Of a stretch of DNA of 64,000 bases, positions 43,779 through 53,288 are shown piece by piece. The stretch covers positions 1 through 64,000 of the forward strand of contig PZPK01000020.1 of NCBI GenBank assembly GCA_006212045.1. Direction: 5' to 3'. The DNA comes from Oleiphilus sp. Lineage in GTDB: Bacteria > Pseudomonadota > Gammaproteobacteria > Pseudomonadales > Oleiphilaceae. The notes beneath the pieces are model-generated. The model did not search any database. It was given only the letters and a program-made list of their open reading frames with translations, and was not told where the DNA came from. Position 1 is the first letter of the stretch. Each line of letters begins with the position of its first letter. The translations under genes were made by a program, and so were the position numbers.

Positions 43779-46118
43779 TTATGACGAAAGCTTGCGCTCG
43801 CCCGAGGTAGACCCTTGCTGTATCGCGCCTTGGGGCTCCGGTTTGTGATCGATTCGGATCAGCAAGGCGGGCAGAAAGAGGAAGTCCCAGAGCAGAGCCA
43901 ACACGATGGTCAGCGACACCATAATGCCCATGTTTGAATTCACCGAAAAATCCGAAAATGCCAGGATATAGAAGCCTGCGGCCAGCACCACTGTGGTTGT
44001 AACGATGGCACGCCCAACCACCTGAAAGGCATAGTGCACGGCATCTTCGGCGCTTTTGCCATGCTGGCGTCGCGCTTTCAGATACTTGGTGAGAAAGTGC
44101 ACGGTGTCGTCCACAACAATGCCAAGAGTGACGGCAAAAATGACCGCCACCGCCAGATTGACTTCGCCCACAAACACCGCCCACAAACCAAACGCCATCC
44201 CGGCCGGAAAAGCATTGGGTAACAGGCTGATCAGCCCGTATTTCCATGACCGCAGAGCCAGCAGTAGAGTCAGGGTCACCAGTACCAGGGCGAAGACCGA
44301 TCCAGTCAGCATACTGTCGATATTGCGTTTGCCAATGTTTGCGAACATGACCGACAAGCTGGCACCTTCGGTCGCAAGCTCCGGCATATTGGCTTGCAGC
44401 CAGGCCTGCGCACGTTCATCCAGTGTAATCAGCTGCTTTGATTTCTGGTCTTTCACACGCACGGTCAGCAGGGTGGACGACTTGTCGATATTCAGAAGGT
44501 TGTTCAGGTCCAGACCAAAGGGCAAGGACATCTCATACAGCAGTAGATACTGAGCCGCCAGCTCCCGGCTTTGCGGAATGCGGTAGTAGGCCGGGTCGTC
44601 CTGATGCATATTCTGGTTCAGGCGCTTCATTATGTTGGTGAACGAACTGACAAAGACCACCTCAGGCTGGGCCAGGTACCATTCCCGAAATGCCTCGACC
44701 TTGCGCAAGAATTCCGGATCGGTCACACCATTGGCTTCGCCGCTGTCCAGGGAATAGGCAATATAGTGGAAACCGGTCAGGTTTTGCTGGGTAAAATCAG
44801 CGGCAGTTCTGAACGGCACACCCTTGTCAAAATAACCGATGGTGTCATCGTTCAATTCATTCCTGAACATCAACGACATCAGTATCACTGCAACGACCAG
44901 TAATCCCCAGAACATCCAGTTGGGTTGCCGCACCACATAATCACTGAAGCGGCGCATGAGCGTGTGCTCGTTCTTCCGCTTTCTGGCCTTCATTGGCAGC
45001 ATCAGGACAATGGCCGGGAACAGCGCCATACTCAGGAAAAATGCCGACATCACGCCGAAGGCTGCGATCGTACCCAGCTCTCGGAAGGGAGGGGAGTCGC
45101 TGAAATTCATACTGATAAAACCAATCGCGGTGGTAATGCTGGTCAGGAATATTGGCTGCAGATTGGTAGACAGACTTTCCTTCATGGCCTCGATACGTGG
45201 CCGCCCTGCCCCCAGATTAAACAGATAGTTATTCAGGATATGAACACAATCACAAACCGCGATGGTCATTACGATAATCGGTATTCCAACATTCACCTGA
45301 TTAATCGCAAAGCCGACCCAACCCATAAAACCCTCGGCAAGGATTGCGCTCGCGGCGATAATCACAAAGGTCGCCAGCGAACCGGACAGGGTTCTCAGGA
45401 TCACCTGCAGCAGAAACAGGATCACTACGAACATCAGCGGAATCAGCAACTCGATGTCCTGTTGCGACAGCTCGTTGAAGGTATGATTCACCATGGTTTG
45501 TCCGAACAGATGAATCCTGAGATTCGGATACTTCGCTTCAAATTCGCGTATTAAATCGCGCGCCCGTTCGACGACTTCGACCTTGGCGGCCCTGACTTCC
45601 TGTAGGTCATCCGGCAGATTCAGATCTACCGACACGGCAGTCGTATGCCCGCGCTCGGAAACCAGCAGGTTGACCAGCATCGGCTCGGACAAGGCAATAC
45701 CCCTGATCTCCTGAATCACCGTCTCATTGAGCGCTTCCGGGTCGGGCACCAGATCCTCTACCTGTAGGTCATCCTCTGCAACACGGGTATACTGGAAGTT
45801 GGTGATGGAATCGACGCGCCCGGAATAGGGTAGCTGCCAGCTTTGCTCGGTCAGTTCGGCAATGGCAGAAAGGGTTTTCTGCGTAAAGACCTTTTCATCC
45901 TTCAACTCCAGCACGAAGGTGATATTGTCGGTCTTGATGTAGATATCCTGATTGCGATGATGCGCCAGCATTTGCGGATTATCATCGCTGAAGAAGATGG
46001 AATAATCGGTCTCGAAGTACAGAAACTTCATGCCGAATCCGAAAAAACTGATTACCAACAGGCTAAACAACGCAAACAGATAACGTTGCTCTACCAACAA
46101 GGCGGCCAGGCGCTGCAT
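43779..46118 (-). CDS. RND/MMPL-type exporter
   Basis: 779 residues with about twelve membrane helices in two repeats, each preceded by a large periplasmic loop. VNVGIPIIVMTIAVCDCVHI and VAVIFAVTLGIVVDDTVHFL carry the acidic residues of helix 4 and helix 10 used in proton coupling; SITTAIGFISMNFSDSPPFR is the sterol-sensing-like stretch. Such single-gene RND proteins often move lipids or hydrophobic compounds. AAGGA lies 8 bases before the ATG. Confidence 0.92.
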   Translation of the reverse strand: MQRLAALLVEQRYLFALFSLLVISFFGFGMKFLYFETDYSIFFSDDNPQMLAHHRNQDIYIKTDNITFVLELKDEKVFTQKTLSAIAELTEQSWQLPYSGRVDSITNFQYTRVAEDDLQVEDLVPDPEALNETVIQEIRGIALSEPMLVNLLVSERGHTTAVSVDLNLPDDLQEVRAAKVEVVERARDLIREFEAKYPNLRIHLFGQTMVNHTFNELSQQDIELLIPLMFVVILFLLQVILRTLSGSLATFVIIAASAILAEGFMGWVGFAINQVNVGIPIIVMTIAVCDCVHILNNYLFNLGAGRPRIEAMKESLSTNLQPIFLTSITTAIGFISMNFSDSPPFRELGTIAAFGVMSAFFLSMALFPAIVLMLPMKARKRKNEHTLMRRFSDYVVRQPNWMFWGLLVVAVILMSLMFRNELNDDTIGYFDKGVPFRTAADFTQQNLTGFHYIAYSLDSGEANGVTDPEFLRKVEAFREWYLAQPEVVFVSSFTNIMKRLNQNMHQDDPAYYRIPQSRELAAQYLLLYEMSLPFGLDLNNLLNIDKSSTLLTVRVKDQKSKQLITLDERAQAWLQANMPELATEGASLSVMFANIGKRNIDSMLTGSVFALVLVTLTLLLALRSWKYGLISLLPNAFPAGMAFGLWAVFVGEVNLAVAVIFAVTLGIVVDDTVHFLTKYLKARRQHGKSAEDAVHYAFQVVGRAIVTTTVVLAAGFYILAFSDFSVNSNMGIMVSLTIVLALLWDFLFLPALLIRIDHKPEPQGAIQQGSTSGERKLSS

Positions 46119-46242
46119 TCATACGTCCTTCTTTTGTTATTTTACTTGTTTCCGGTGTTTACCAGGCGCTTTTACCCGGGCCAGTTTTACGCCGGCCGGG
46201 CTTTTGCCTAATAAACCCGTGGCGAAGTTTATCCTGAATAGG

Positions 46243-46794
46243 CTACCACTTCATCATGGGCGCCGGTCTTAGAGGGTGTTTCAAACACCAACGCCCGGCT
46301 TTACGCACCAAGCCTGCATGAAATCCCGCGCTCGGGAAGCTGGCATTCAGCGCATTCAAGAACGGCTTCGATAAGCCGAAGCGCACCAGCCCTTTGGAAA
46401 AATCTACCAGATCGGCTTTTCGAAACACTTCAACCAAGGGGTAGCGTTTGTCTGTAAAGGGTGTGATTTTATGATGTTCGCTGATCATCAAACTGATCTC
46501 TTCAGACCAGTCCGCCAACGCTTCCTGTTCCAGATAGGCCAAGGCCGGATGCACAGAGGGTGCGATATAGTCGAGCGTGTTATCCGTCCACAGGCCGATA
46601 TCATGAAAGGCGCCAGCGATCATCAACTTCTGTCGTTCCGGGGGGCCACAGGGGTACAAGGCAAAACAGCAATTCAGCATGCGATAGACGTGGTTTCGGT
46701 AACCTTGATAGTCGCCCCCCACCACCTTTTTCCAAGGCAGCAACAAGGTTTCCAGATACGGCATTTGTTCTTCTATCTGCACCCTTCCCTCCAT
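46243..46794 (-). CDS. HD-domain protein
   Basis: 183 residues from the ATG at 46794 (a GTG at 46818 is an alternative). NHVYRMLNCCFALYP and AGAFHDIGLW give the HD motif, with SEEISLMISEHHKI and FRKADLVDFS as later metal-site positions. It looks like a single-domain phosphohydrolase; the substrate is unknown. It lies 124 bases upstream of the RND exporter on the same strand. Confidence 0.8.
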   Translation of the reverse strand: MEGRVQIEEQMPYLETLLLPWKKVVGGDYQGYRNHVYRMLNCCFALYPCGPPERQKLMIAGAFHDIGLWTDNTLDYIAPSVHPALAYLEQEALADWSEEISLMISEHHKITPFTDKRYPLVEVFRKADLVDFSKGLVRFGLSKPFLNALNASFPSAGFHAGLVRKAGRWCLKHPLRPAPMMKW

Positions 46795-47007
46795 ACTCCA
46801 GAAAAATGAAGCCCCCACTTTGGAACTTCACCTGAATCACAATCAAATCCCGGGCTCATTGTCTTGATTGCATGGATTAGGGTCAACCGACTTCGACATC
46901 GGTCAAGGCAAACTTTTTTACTGACCAGAATAAAGGACAAGCGTTCAGGTTTTTTGGAGAGCCACTCGCCAAAAAAAACAACACCGCAAGGCCGGTGTCC
47001 GAAATCG

Positions 47008-47403
47008 CTATTGCAGGCTCTGGAATTCCAGAACCTCTTCTTCTCGATTCAAGACCATGTATCTGGAAAGGTCAGCGCCGCCGGAAACATCATTCGTCAT
47101 TTTATTCAGATAGACTTCTGCATCATCGGATGATGGCGCTTTGCCATCCTGCCCACCCAGTCCGGCAATCAGAACGATATCCCAGTCTTTGCTGATGCCA
47201 TCCGCTTCCTCGACCAGCCTGGAAAACTTGTCCAATTCGCCCGGAAGCTTGTCAACACACATAACCGGTGATAACGCACCTGACTGAAAGTGTTTACTGG
47301 AATTCTTTCCCGCCAGCTCAGTTCGCGCAAACAGAAACAGCAAGCGTTGAGGCTGATCCTGCTGCCTGCTCATTCGAAGAAGTTGGCTGAAGAATTGACT
47401 CAT
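47008..47403 (-). CDS. conserved small protein, misnamed in places as ribonucleotide reductase subunit alpha
   Basis: 131 residues. PQRLLFLFARTELAGKN, SPVMCVDKLPGELDKFSRLV, WDIVLIAGLGGQDGKAPSSD and EVYLNKMTNDVSGGADLSRY match a conserved gammaproteobacterial family that, as I recall, is often labelled ribonucleotide reductase subunit alpha. It is far too short for that enzyme and shows none of its active-site motifs. Function unknown. Confidence 0.75.
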   Translation of the reverse strand: MSQFFSQLLRMSRQQDQPQRLLFLFARTELAGKNSSKHFQSGALSPVMCVDKLPGELDKFSRLVEEADGISKDWDIVLIAGLGGQDGKAPSSDDAEVYLNKMTNDVSGGADLSRYMVLNREEEVLEFQSLQ

Positions 47404-47635
47404 GACGTTTTACCTCATCGCATTGATGCTTTGTTCGATCATCACGGCTGTTCAGCGTCTGTTCACCGTGCAAGAAATCTGGCTCAAAGCCTAACATCCA
47501 ATACACCGTTTTTTTACTTCCTGACCGCTTTAAATCAGGCTCAAATGACCCAGATCAAATTTGGAGGGAAACACACAGCTGAAAACGACATTGCTGTTGA
47601 AAACAGCAGGCTCTGAACGCGACAAAAATGCGCAA

Positions 47636-48388
47636 TCAAGCCATGCTGCGGCGCTGGCGAACGGCCTCGAACAAGCAGATTCCGGTCGCGACTGAAACAT
47701 TCAGGCTGCTCACTGAACCGTCCATCGGAATTCGGGTCAGCTGGTCACAGTGCTCGCGGGTCAGCCTTCTTAGGCCGGAACCTTCAGCACCCATCACCAG
47801 TGCAAAGGCGCCGGTAAAATCCGTCTGATAGATATCCTGTTGGGCTTCTCCGGCCGCACCGGTAATCCAGATGCTACGCTCCTGCAGCCACTTCATGGTG
47901 CGAGCAAGGTTGGTTACACGAATCAAAGGCACGTGTTCGGCCGCGCCACTGGCGACATTTTTCGCCACTGCATTCAGGGGGGCTGACTTGTCTTTGGGGA
48001 CGATCACCGCATGTACACCCGCCGCATCCGCCGAGCGCAAACAGGCGCCGAGATTATGCGGATCAGTGATCGCGTCCAGAATCAATAGAAAGGGCGGCTC
48101 ATTGAGTGTATTCAGCAGGCCTTCCAGATCGCCTTCATCCTTGGTCACCTCCGGCCGCACCAACGCGACAACCCCCTGATGACGGCCTCGAACCAAAGTA
48201 TCGAGTTCCTTGCGCGGCACTCTGTGCACGGCTAAGCCGGATCGCTCTGCATTCTGGCGCAGGCGTGTCAGGCGTTTGTCATCACGTCCTTCCGCAAATT
48301 TAATGGCAATGATTGACTCGAGATCTTTCTGGAGCAGGGATTCAACGGCATGAATCCCAAACACGGTATCCTGTTCGTTGGTCGTCAT
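47636..48388 (-). CDS. rlmB: 23S rRNA (guanosine-2251-2'-O)-methyltransferase
   Basis: 250 residues, SpoU/TrmH family with the knotted SPOUT fold. VFGIHAVESLLQ and LVRGRHQGVVALV form the N-terminal substrate part; LDAITDPHNLGACLRSADAA, ALVMGAEGSGLRRLT and IPMDGSVSSLNVSVATGI are SPOUT motifs 1 to 3. It methylates the 2'-O of a 23S rRNA guanosine. The start overlaps the end of rnr by 4 bases (ATGA), the classical rnr-rlmB pairing. Confidence 0.96.
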   Translation of the reverse strand: MTTNEQDTVFGIHAVESLLQKDLESIIAIKFAEGRDDKRLTRLRQNAERSGLAVHRVPRKELDTLVRGRHQGVVALVRPEVTKDEGDLEGLLNTLNEPPFLLILDAITDPHNLGACLRSADAAGVHAVIVPKDKSAPLNAVAKNVASGAAEHVPLIRVTNLARTMKWLQERSIWITGAAGEAQQDIYQTDFTGAFALVMGAEGSGLRRLTREHCDQLTRIPMDGSVSSLNVSVATGICLFEAVRQRRSMA

Positions 48389-50964
48389 TTTTTAGCCAGT
48401 CTTCGTTTCCGGGGTTTGGGGCCAGAAGCCGATTCCCTTTGAGGCTTGCTTGGTGCACGCGGAGTCTCTGTACTCTTTGCCCCAGAGTTATCAGACCTAT
48501 CCTCTTTCTTGCCTTCTTTGGGTTTACCCTTGTTCTTTTTGGAGGCGGCCCGAATCTTCTTTTTGGCCTTGCCATCGAGCGGCCGCTCTTCTCCTGGCGC
48601 ATGCTTGCGTTTGGCATTTCCCGAGGCTTGCGAGCGCTGCTTATTCGCACCAGCGCCCTGCTTTCGCCCGGACGCTTTCTGGGACTTACCCAATCGCTGT
48701 TTGGCCCGCGCGCGCGGCTCGGCACTCACCAGCATCAAGTCCACCTTGCGCTCCTCAAGGCTAATCGCCGCGACCTGCACCATCACCCGGTCTCCCAGAC
48801 CATAGCGGGTTCCCGTGCGCTCCCCCAGCAGGCGCTGCTTCTGGGTGTCGAACTGGAAATAGTCGCCTTCCAGCGTTGCCACATGCACCAGGCCTTCAAC
48901 ATAGAGATCGGCCAGTTCTACGAAAAAGCCAAAATTAGTCACGCCTGAAATCAGGCCCTCAAAGACCTCGCCGAGATGCTGCTGAAGGTATTCGCACTTC
49001 AACCAGCTTTCCACATCACGCGTAGCGTCGTCTGCGCGCCGTTCCGTCATTGAGCAGTGTTCACCCAATGCCACCATGGCTGCCATGTCATAACGATAGG
49101 GATGGCGGCCGATATCCAGCTTCTCGGGGCGTTTCACCTGCTGGATGTTCTTGTCCGAATAGATCAGGGACTTCAGGGCGCGGTGCGTCAGCAAATCCGG
49201 ATAGCGCCGGATCGGCGAGGTAAAATGCGCGTAGTGCTCATAGGCCAGACCAAAATGTCCTTTTTCTTCCGGCCCATAAACCGCCTGACTCATGGATCGC
49301 AGCATCATGGTCTGAATCACTCTAAAATCGGGACGCTCCTTGATCTGGGCCATCAGCTGCTGATAATCGGCCGGCTGGGGCGACTCTCCACCCATGAGCT
49401 GTAAGCCCAGCTCACTCAGAAACGAGCGCAGATTCTCCTGTTTTTCACTGCCCGGCCCTTCGTGTATGCGGTACAGAGCAGGCATCTCCTGACTGCTCAA
49501 AAACTCGGCTGTGGCCACATTTGCACACAGCATGCATTCTTCTATCAGCTTGTGCGCATCATTACGCTCGCGCGGGACGATCTGGTCAATCTTACGCGTT
49601 TCATCAAACAGGATCTGGGTTTCTACGGTGTCAAAATCGATCGCGCCGCGCTCGGCCCGTCGCGCCTTCAGCACCTGATATAAGGCATACAGCTGATGCA
49701 GATGGGGCAACTGCTCGGCAAAATCCTCACATAACTGAATACCTTCCGGGCTATCCGCTTCCTCCAGCATCGCCCCGACCTGGTTGTAGGTCAGACGTGC
49801 ATGACTGTGCATCACCGCCTCATAAAACCGGCTGCCTGTCACTTTACCTTCAGCGGAAATTTCCATTTCGCAGACCATACAAAGACGATCCACTTTTGGA
49901 TTCAGGGAACACAATCCATTCGACAGGATTTCCGGTAGCATCGGCACCACATGATCAGGGAAATAAACCGAGGTTCCGCGATGATGGGCTTCCTGATCCA
50001 ATGCCGAACCCGGACGCACATAATGGCTGACATCAGCGATCGCGACATACAAGCGATAACCCTTGCCATTGGCTTCACAATACACCGCGTCGTCAAAGTC
50101 TCTGGCGTCTTCGCCATCAATTGTCACTAAAGGCAAATGACGAATATCGATTCTCTCTGCCTTATCTTGTTTCGCGACTTCAGGCTTTAATGTCGCGACC
50201 TCTTTTGCAACGGCCTCATTCCAGATATTGGGAATCCCATGGGCCCGAATCGCAACTTCGATTTCCATGCCCGGCGCCATAAAGTCACCCAGTATCTCGA
50301 TCACTTTGCCGACACAATGGCTGCGTTTGGAAGGCTGCTGGGTGATTTTCACCAGCACGTACTGACCATGTTCCGCGCCATGGGTATCTTCAGGCGCAAT
50401 CACGATCTGTTGGGTAATTTTAGGATTTTCGACCTCAACAAAAGCAACGCCACCTTCCTTGAAAAGTCGGCCGACCACTTCTTCGGTCTTGCGCTCCAGT
50501 ATTTTTACGATGGTCCCGTGGGTTCGGCCACGGCTGTCTGTGCGTTCCTGCTGCACTTCGACACGATCGCCATCAAAAACCGATTGCATTTGTCGTGCAG
50601 ACAAAAAGGTATCGTCTCCACCATCATCCGGTTTAAAGAAACCATAGCCGTCCCGGTGCCCAATCACAGTCCCGGTACTGGTTTTGGCATGGGTTTTTGG
50701 GAAAAACTGGTTGCGCCGATTGCAGACCAACTGACCATCGCGCGTCATGGCGATCAAACGACGACGCAAGGCTTCAAAATCTTCAGGTGACTCCAGCTCC
50801 ATCATATGCGCCAGTTGCGGATGGGTGTAGGGCTTCTCTTCCTCCTCCAGTAATTTCAGGATGAATTCACGGCTAGGAATAGGTTTGGCGTAATTGGATG
50901 CTTCTCGATCAGCAAATGGATCAAGACCGGAATTGTCGTCGGAAGATCCGTGTTTTTTTGTCAT
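48385..50964 (-). CDS. rnr: ribonuclease R
   Basis: 859 residues from the ATG at 50964; an in-frame GTG at 51015 would add 17 residues but lies only a few bases from the predicted transcription start. Order: N-terminal winged helix (about 25-85), cold-shock domains, RNB domain with the catalytic acidic cluster in DGEDARDFDDAVY, S1 domain (GLISGVTNFGFFVELADLYV), and a long Lys/Arg-rich tail of about 110 residues. It degrades structured RNA 3' to 5'. Confidence 0.96.
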   Translation of the reverse strand: MTKKHGSSDDNSGLDPFADREASNYAKPIPSREFILKLLEEEEKPYTHPQLAHMMELESPEDFEALRRRLIAMTRDGQLVCNRRNQFFPKTHAKTSTGTVIGHRDGYGFFKPDDGGDDTFLSARQMQSVFDGDRVEVQQERTDSRGRTHGTIVKILERKTEEVVGRLFKEGGVAFVEVENPKITQQIVIAPEDTHGAEHGQYVLVKITQQPSKRSHCVGKVIEILGDFMAPGMEIEVAIRAHGIPNIWNEAVAKEVATLKPEVAKQDKAERIDIRHLPLVTIDGEDARDFDDAVYCEANGKGYRLYVAIADVSHYVRPGSALDQEAHHRGTSVYFPDHVVPMLPEILSNGLCSLNPKVDRLCMVCEMEISAEGKVTGSRFYEAVMHSHARLTYNQVGAMLEEADSPEGIQLCEDFAEQLPHLHQLYALYQVLKARRAERGAIDFDTVETQILFDETRKIDQIVPRERNDAHKLIEECMLCANVATAEFLSSQEMPALYRIHEGPGSEKQENLRSFLSELGLQLMGGESPQPADYQQLMAQIKERPDFRVIQTMMLRSMSQAVYGPEEKGHFGLAYEHYAHFTSPIRRYPDLLTHRALKSLIYSDKNIQQVKRPEKLDIGRHPYRYDMAAMVALGEHCSMTERRADDATRDVESWLKCEYLQQHLGEVFEGLISGVTNFGFFVELADLYVEGLVHVATLEGDYFQFDTQKQRLLGERTGTRYGLGDRVMVQVAAISLEERKVDLMLVSAEPRARAKQRLGKSQKASGRKQGAGANKQRSQASGNAKRKHAPGEERPLDGKAKKKIRAASKKNKGKPKEGKKEDRSDNSGAKSTETPRAPSKPQRESASGPKPRKRRLAKK

Positions 50965-51024
50965 AAATGATTGACCAGGCTGGAAAAATGAGGAGTTTAT
51001 TAAAAAGAAACTCACGTGCCACGC

Positions 51025-51030
51025 ATTATA
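51025..51030 (-). promoter_or_regulatory. -10 element of rnr promoter
   Basis: A perfect TATAAT on the minus strand, 60 bases upstream of the chosen rnr start. No good -35 hexamer was found at 16-18 bases. Transcription would begin near 51018, which favours ATG 50964 over the upstream GTG. Confidence 0.5.
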
Positions 51031-51389
51031 GCGTGTATGCCCATACGCCGCGATGAAAGCCGGATGACAGGGCTGTCACACTCCCGCCCTATTCCAGCTT
51101 TGCGCCCCAAAACGTCGAATATTGTCAATTATCCGGGGGGTGCGAACCCGTTCTTGGATATTTTTTAATCATATTGGTAATGTTTCATTACATTGAATTA
51201 CATAAAGATACATTTCAGAAAGGTCGGCATCCGGGAATTCGGCCTCGAAATATGCATCTGCAAAGAGAAGGAACCCAAACAGCTCCTTAGCAACAAACAC
51301 GAGGTGTGTCTCCCGAAGCTTGCCTTGACCGGCAACATCGCGCGGGACACCGGAGGTCAACACTGTAGCAGTTAGAGGTCGTTACAAAG
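51031..51389. other. 359-base region between rnr and the DUF3135 gene
   Basis: No secure gene. Two frames (51169-51363 minus, 51193-51375 plus) lie on opposite strands over the same bases, without ribosome-binding sites. The region carries the divergent promoters. The left part is GC-rich, the middle AT-rich. Confidence 0.4.
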
Positions 51390-51770
51390 ATGGAAAAGTA
51401 CAACGAACAGGCAGCCGAACGAAGCGTCCCAACCCCACAGGACATTCCGCTCCCCGGGTTTGACGAACTGGTTTCCCTGGCCAAGCATCACCCTGAGCAG
51501 TTTGAAGCACTGAGAATAGAACTGTGTGAACAACTGATCGCGCGCGCCCCGATACATTCACGCAGACGCCTGCAAGGCCTGCAGTTTCAAATTAATATGG
51601 AGCGCCAGAAAAGCAATTCCGGCATTGGCACTTGCATACGGCTATCCCAGCTTATGAATGAATCCCTGCTGAAACTCAATGCCGCACTCTGCAATCCATC
51701 TGAATACTTTAGCCAACACTATCAGGAAAGTGCGGATGTGATCCCGATGTACAAGGCAGCACAGAATTGA
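51390..51770 (+). CDS. DUF3135 family protein
   Basis: 126 residues. GFDELVSLAKHHPEQFEALR and SRRRLQGLQFQINMERQKS match DUF3135, a small helical gammaproteobacterial family of unknown function. AGAGG lies 11 bases before the ATG. Confidence 0.88.
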   Translation: MEKYNEQAAERSVPTPQDIPLPGFDELVSLAKHHPEQFEALRIELCEQLIARAPIHSRRRLQGLQFQINMERQKSNSGIGTCIRLSQLMNESLLKLNAALCNPSEYFSQHYQESADVIPMYKAAQN

Positions 51771-52281
51771 AGCAAAGACCCGGATTTTTGCCTGCATATT
51801 TTCGCTTCCATTCCCACTCAAGTCGCTGGCGATCGGGGGTTCATTTGCTTTTATGCAAACGAACCCATAATCATGCGTCAATAAAAGGGTGCTGCGCCCT
51901 ACCCTCAGGGTCGCCACTTCAGCCGTCAATGAAGGCGCGAAAAGGTGGCGCTTTACACTTCTTAAAAATTAAAACGTAAATCGATCAGATCCCTCTTGAA
52001 CAGGTTTTAACCTCTAGCTGGTATTCTCAGCCTTGTTTATTCTGACACTCGCGCAGCGACAGCATTTCAGTTGCGTAAGCAAATAAAGAAGTAGCATGAC
52101 ATCCATTTTATCGTTAAAGATAACGGTCATATCTCAACACCCTGGGAATCAAGATTGGCTGTGATAGCAATCATGTTGAATACAAAACTGCTTGCCTGGA
52201 ATCTAAGTCAATATTCTCCCTGCTCTCACTTCATGTTCTAATACCGGCCTCTCAAACCATGAATCACAGCGGATACCTTAC
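51771..52281. other. 511-base region before lpxL
   Basis: No gene seen. An inverted repeat lies at 51837-51866 and is listed separately. The rest is AT-rich with short direct and inverted motifs that I could not assign. The promoter of the acyltransferase gene is presumably here. Confidence 0.4.
51837..51866. terminator. 12-bp hairpin downstream of the DUF3135 gene
   Basis: GGGTTCATTTGC and GCAAACGAACCC pair with a single mismatch around a 6-base T-rich loop, 66 bases after the DUF3135 stop. No T-run follows, so a terminator role is possible but unproven. Confidence 0.4.
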
Positions 52282-53205
52282 GTGCGGCCGATTGACCCGA
52301 AATACTACTACCGAAACTTTCTCCATCCCCGTTATTGGTTGACCTGGCTTTTATTGGGTTTGCTGTATCTGGTGTCTCTATTGCCTTACCGAAGCAAACA
52401 GTCGCTTGGAAAATGGCTGGGCTTGCGACTTTATAAGCTGGGTGGTAGCCGCTATAGAACCGCGAGGGGAAATATTCGCGCCTGCTTTCCGGAATTAAGC
52501 GAGCAGGCGCAGGAAGAAATGATACGCGAAACCTTTATTTCCAATGCCATCGGTTACGTCGAGAGCACCATTGCCTGGTTTGGCGATTTCAGCCCCTTTC
52601 TGGAAACGCTGGAGGTTCATGGCCGCGAGCATCTGGAAGAAGCCAAGCGGCGTGGCAAGGGCGTACTGCTGGTGGGCGGCCACTTCAGCATTATGGATTT
52701 CGCCGGGCCATTGGTGCATCACGTGACCACCTTTAATTACATGTATCGCCCCCAGAACAACAAACTGCTGGATGCCTTTGTGGAACGCTCCCGCAGACGC
52801 TACAGCGGCGTGTGCTTTACCAAACGCGAATTGAAAGACATGAATGCGTTTATCATGCAGGGCAATCTGGTCTGGTACGGGCCGGATCAGGACGTAGGCG
52901 TCAAGCGTGGCATCTTCGCACCGTTTTTTGGGGTCCCAGCCGCGACACTGACCACACCTGCATGGATCGCAAGAGAAACCGGCTGCGCAGTATTACAAAT
53001 CAGCCAGTTCCGCGAACAGAACGGTATCTACAGTGTATATTTCTCTCCCATTCTGGAAGGCTTTCCGAGTGATGATGAACTTGAGAATGCCACACGTTTA
53101 AACCAAGGACTGGAAGACGGAATACGAATTCACCCGGAACAGTATCTGTGGTTGCACCGTCGATTCAAAACCCGGCCGGAAGGTGAGCCAAGCCTTTACG
53201 AGTAG
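52282..53205 (+). CDS. lpxL: LpxL/HtrB-type lipid A acyltransferase
   Basis: 307 residues from a GTG start (AGCGGA 8 bases upstream). FLHPRYWLTWLLLGLLYLVS gives the N-terminal membrane helix; the HX4D motif is His134-Asp139 in GGHFSIMDF; NKLLDAFVERSRRRYSG and YGPDQDVGVKRGIFAPFFG are further family blocks. It adds a secondary acyl chain to lipid A at the inner membrane. LpxM and LpxP are close relatives; LpxL is the best fit. Confidence 0.88.
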   Translation: MRPIDPKYYYRNFLHPRYWLTWLLLGLLYLVSLLPYRSKQSLGKWLGLRLYKLGGSRYRTARGNIRACFPELSEQAQEEMIRETFISNAIGYVESTIAWFGDFSPFLETLEVHGREHLEEAKRRGKGVLLVGGHFSIMDFAGPLVHHVTTFNYMYRPQNNKLLDAFVERSRRRYSGVCFTKRELKDMNAFIMQGNLVWYGPDQDVGVKRGIFAPFFGVPAATLTTPAWIARETGCAVLQISQFREQNGIYSVYFSPILEGFPSDDELENATRLNQGLEDGIRIHPEQYLWLHRRFKTRPEGEPSLYE

Positions 53206-53288
53206 ATAAACGACATTCTCGTCGCCGGAAGTGAACAGTTCCTGAAGCAGGCGGTCTAAGCGCACATCACCTAACGTGCGAGACCGCT

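Noticed and set aside
43624-44247. 207-codon minus-strand frame
   Set aside because: Out-of-frame shadow of the RND exporter gene; His/Cys/Gly-rich translation.
51169-51375. two opposed frames of about 60 codons
   Set aside because: They overlap each other on opposite strands in a promoter-rich gap and show no ribosome-binding site or family match.
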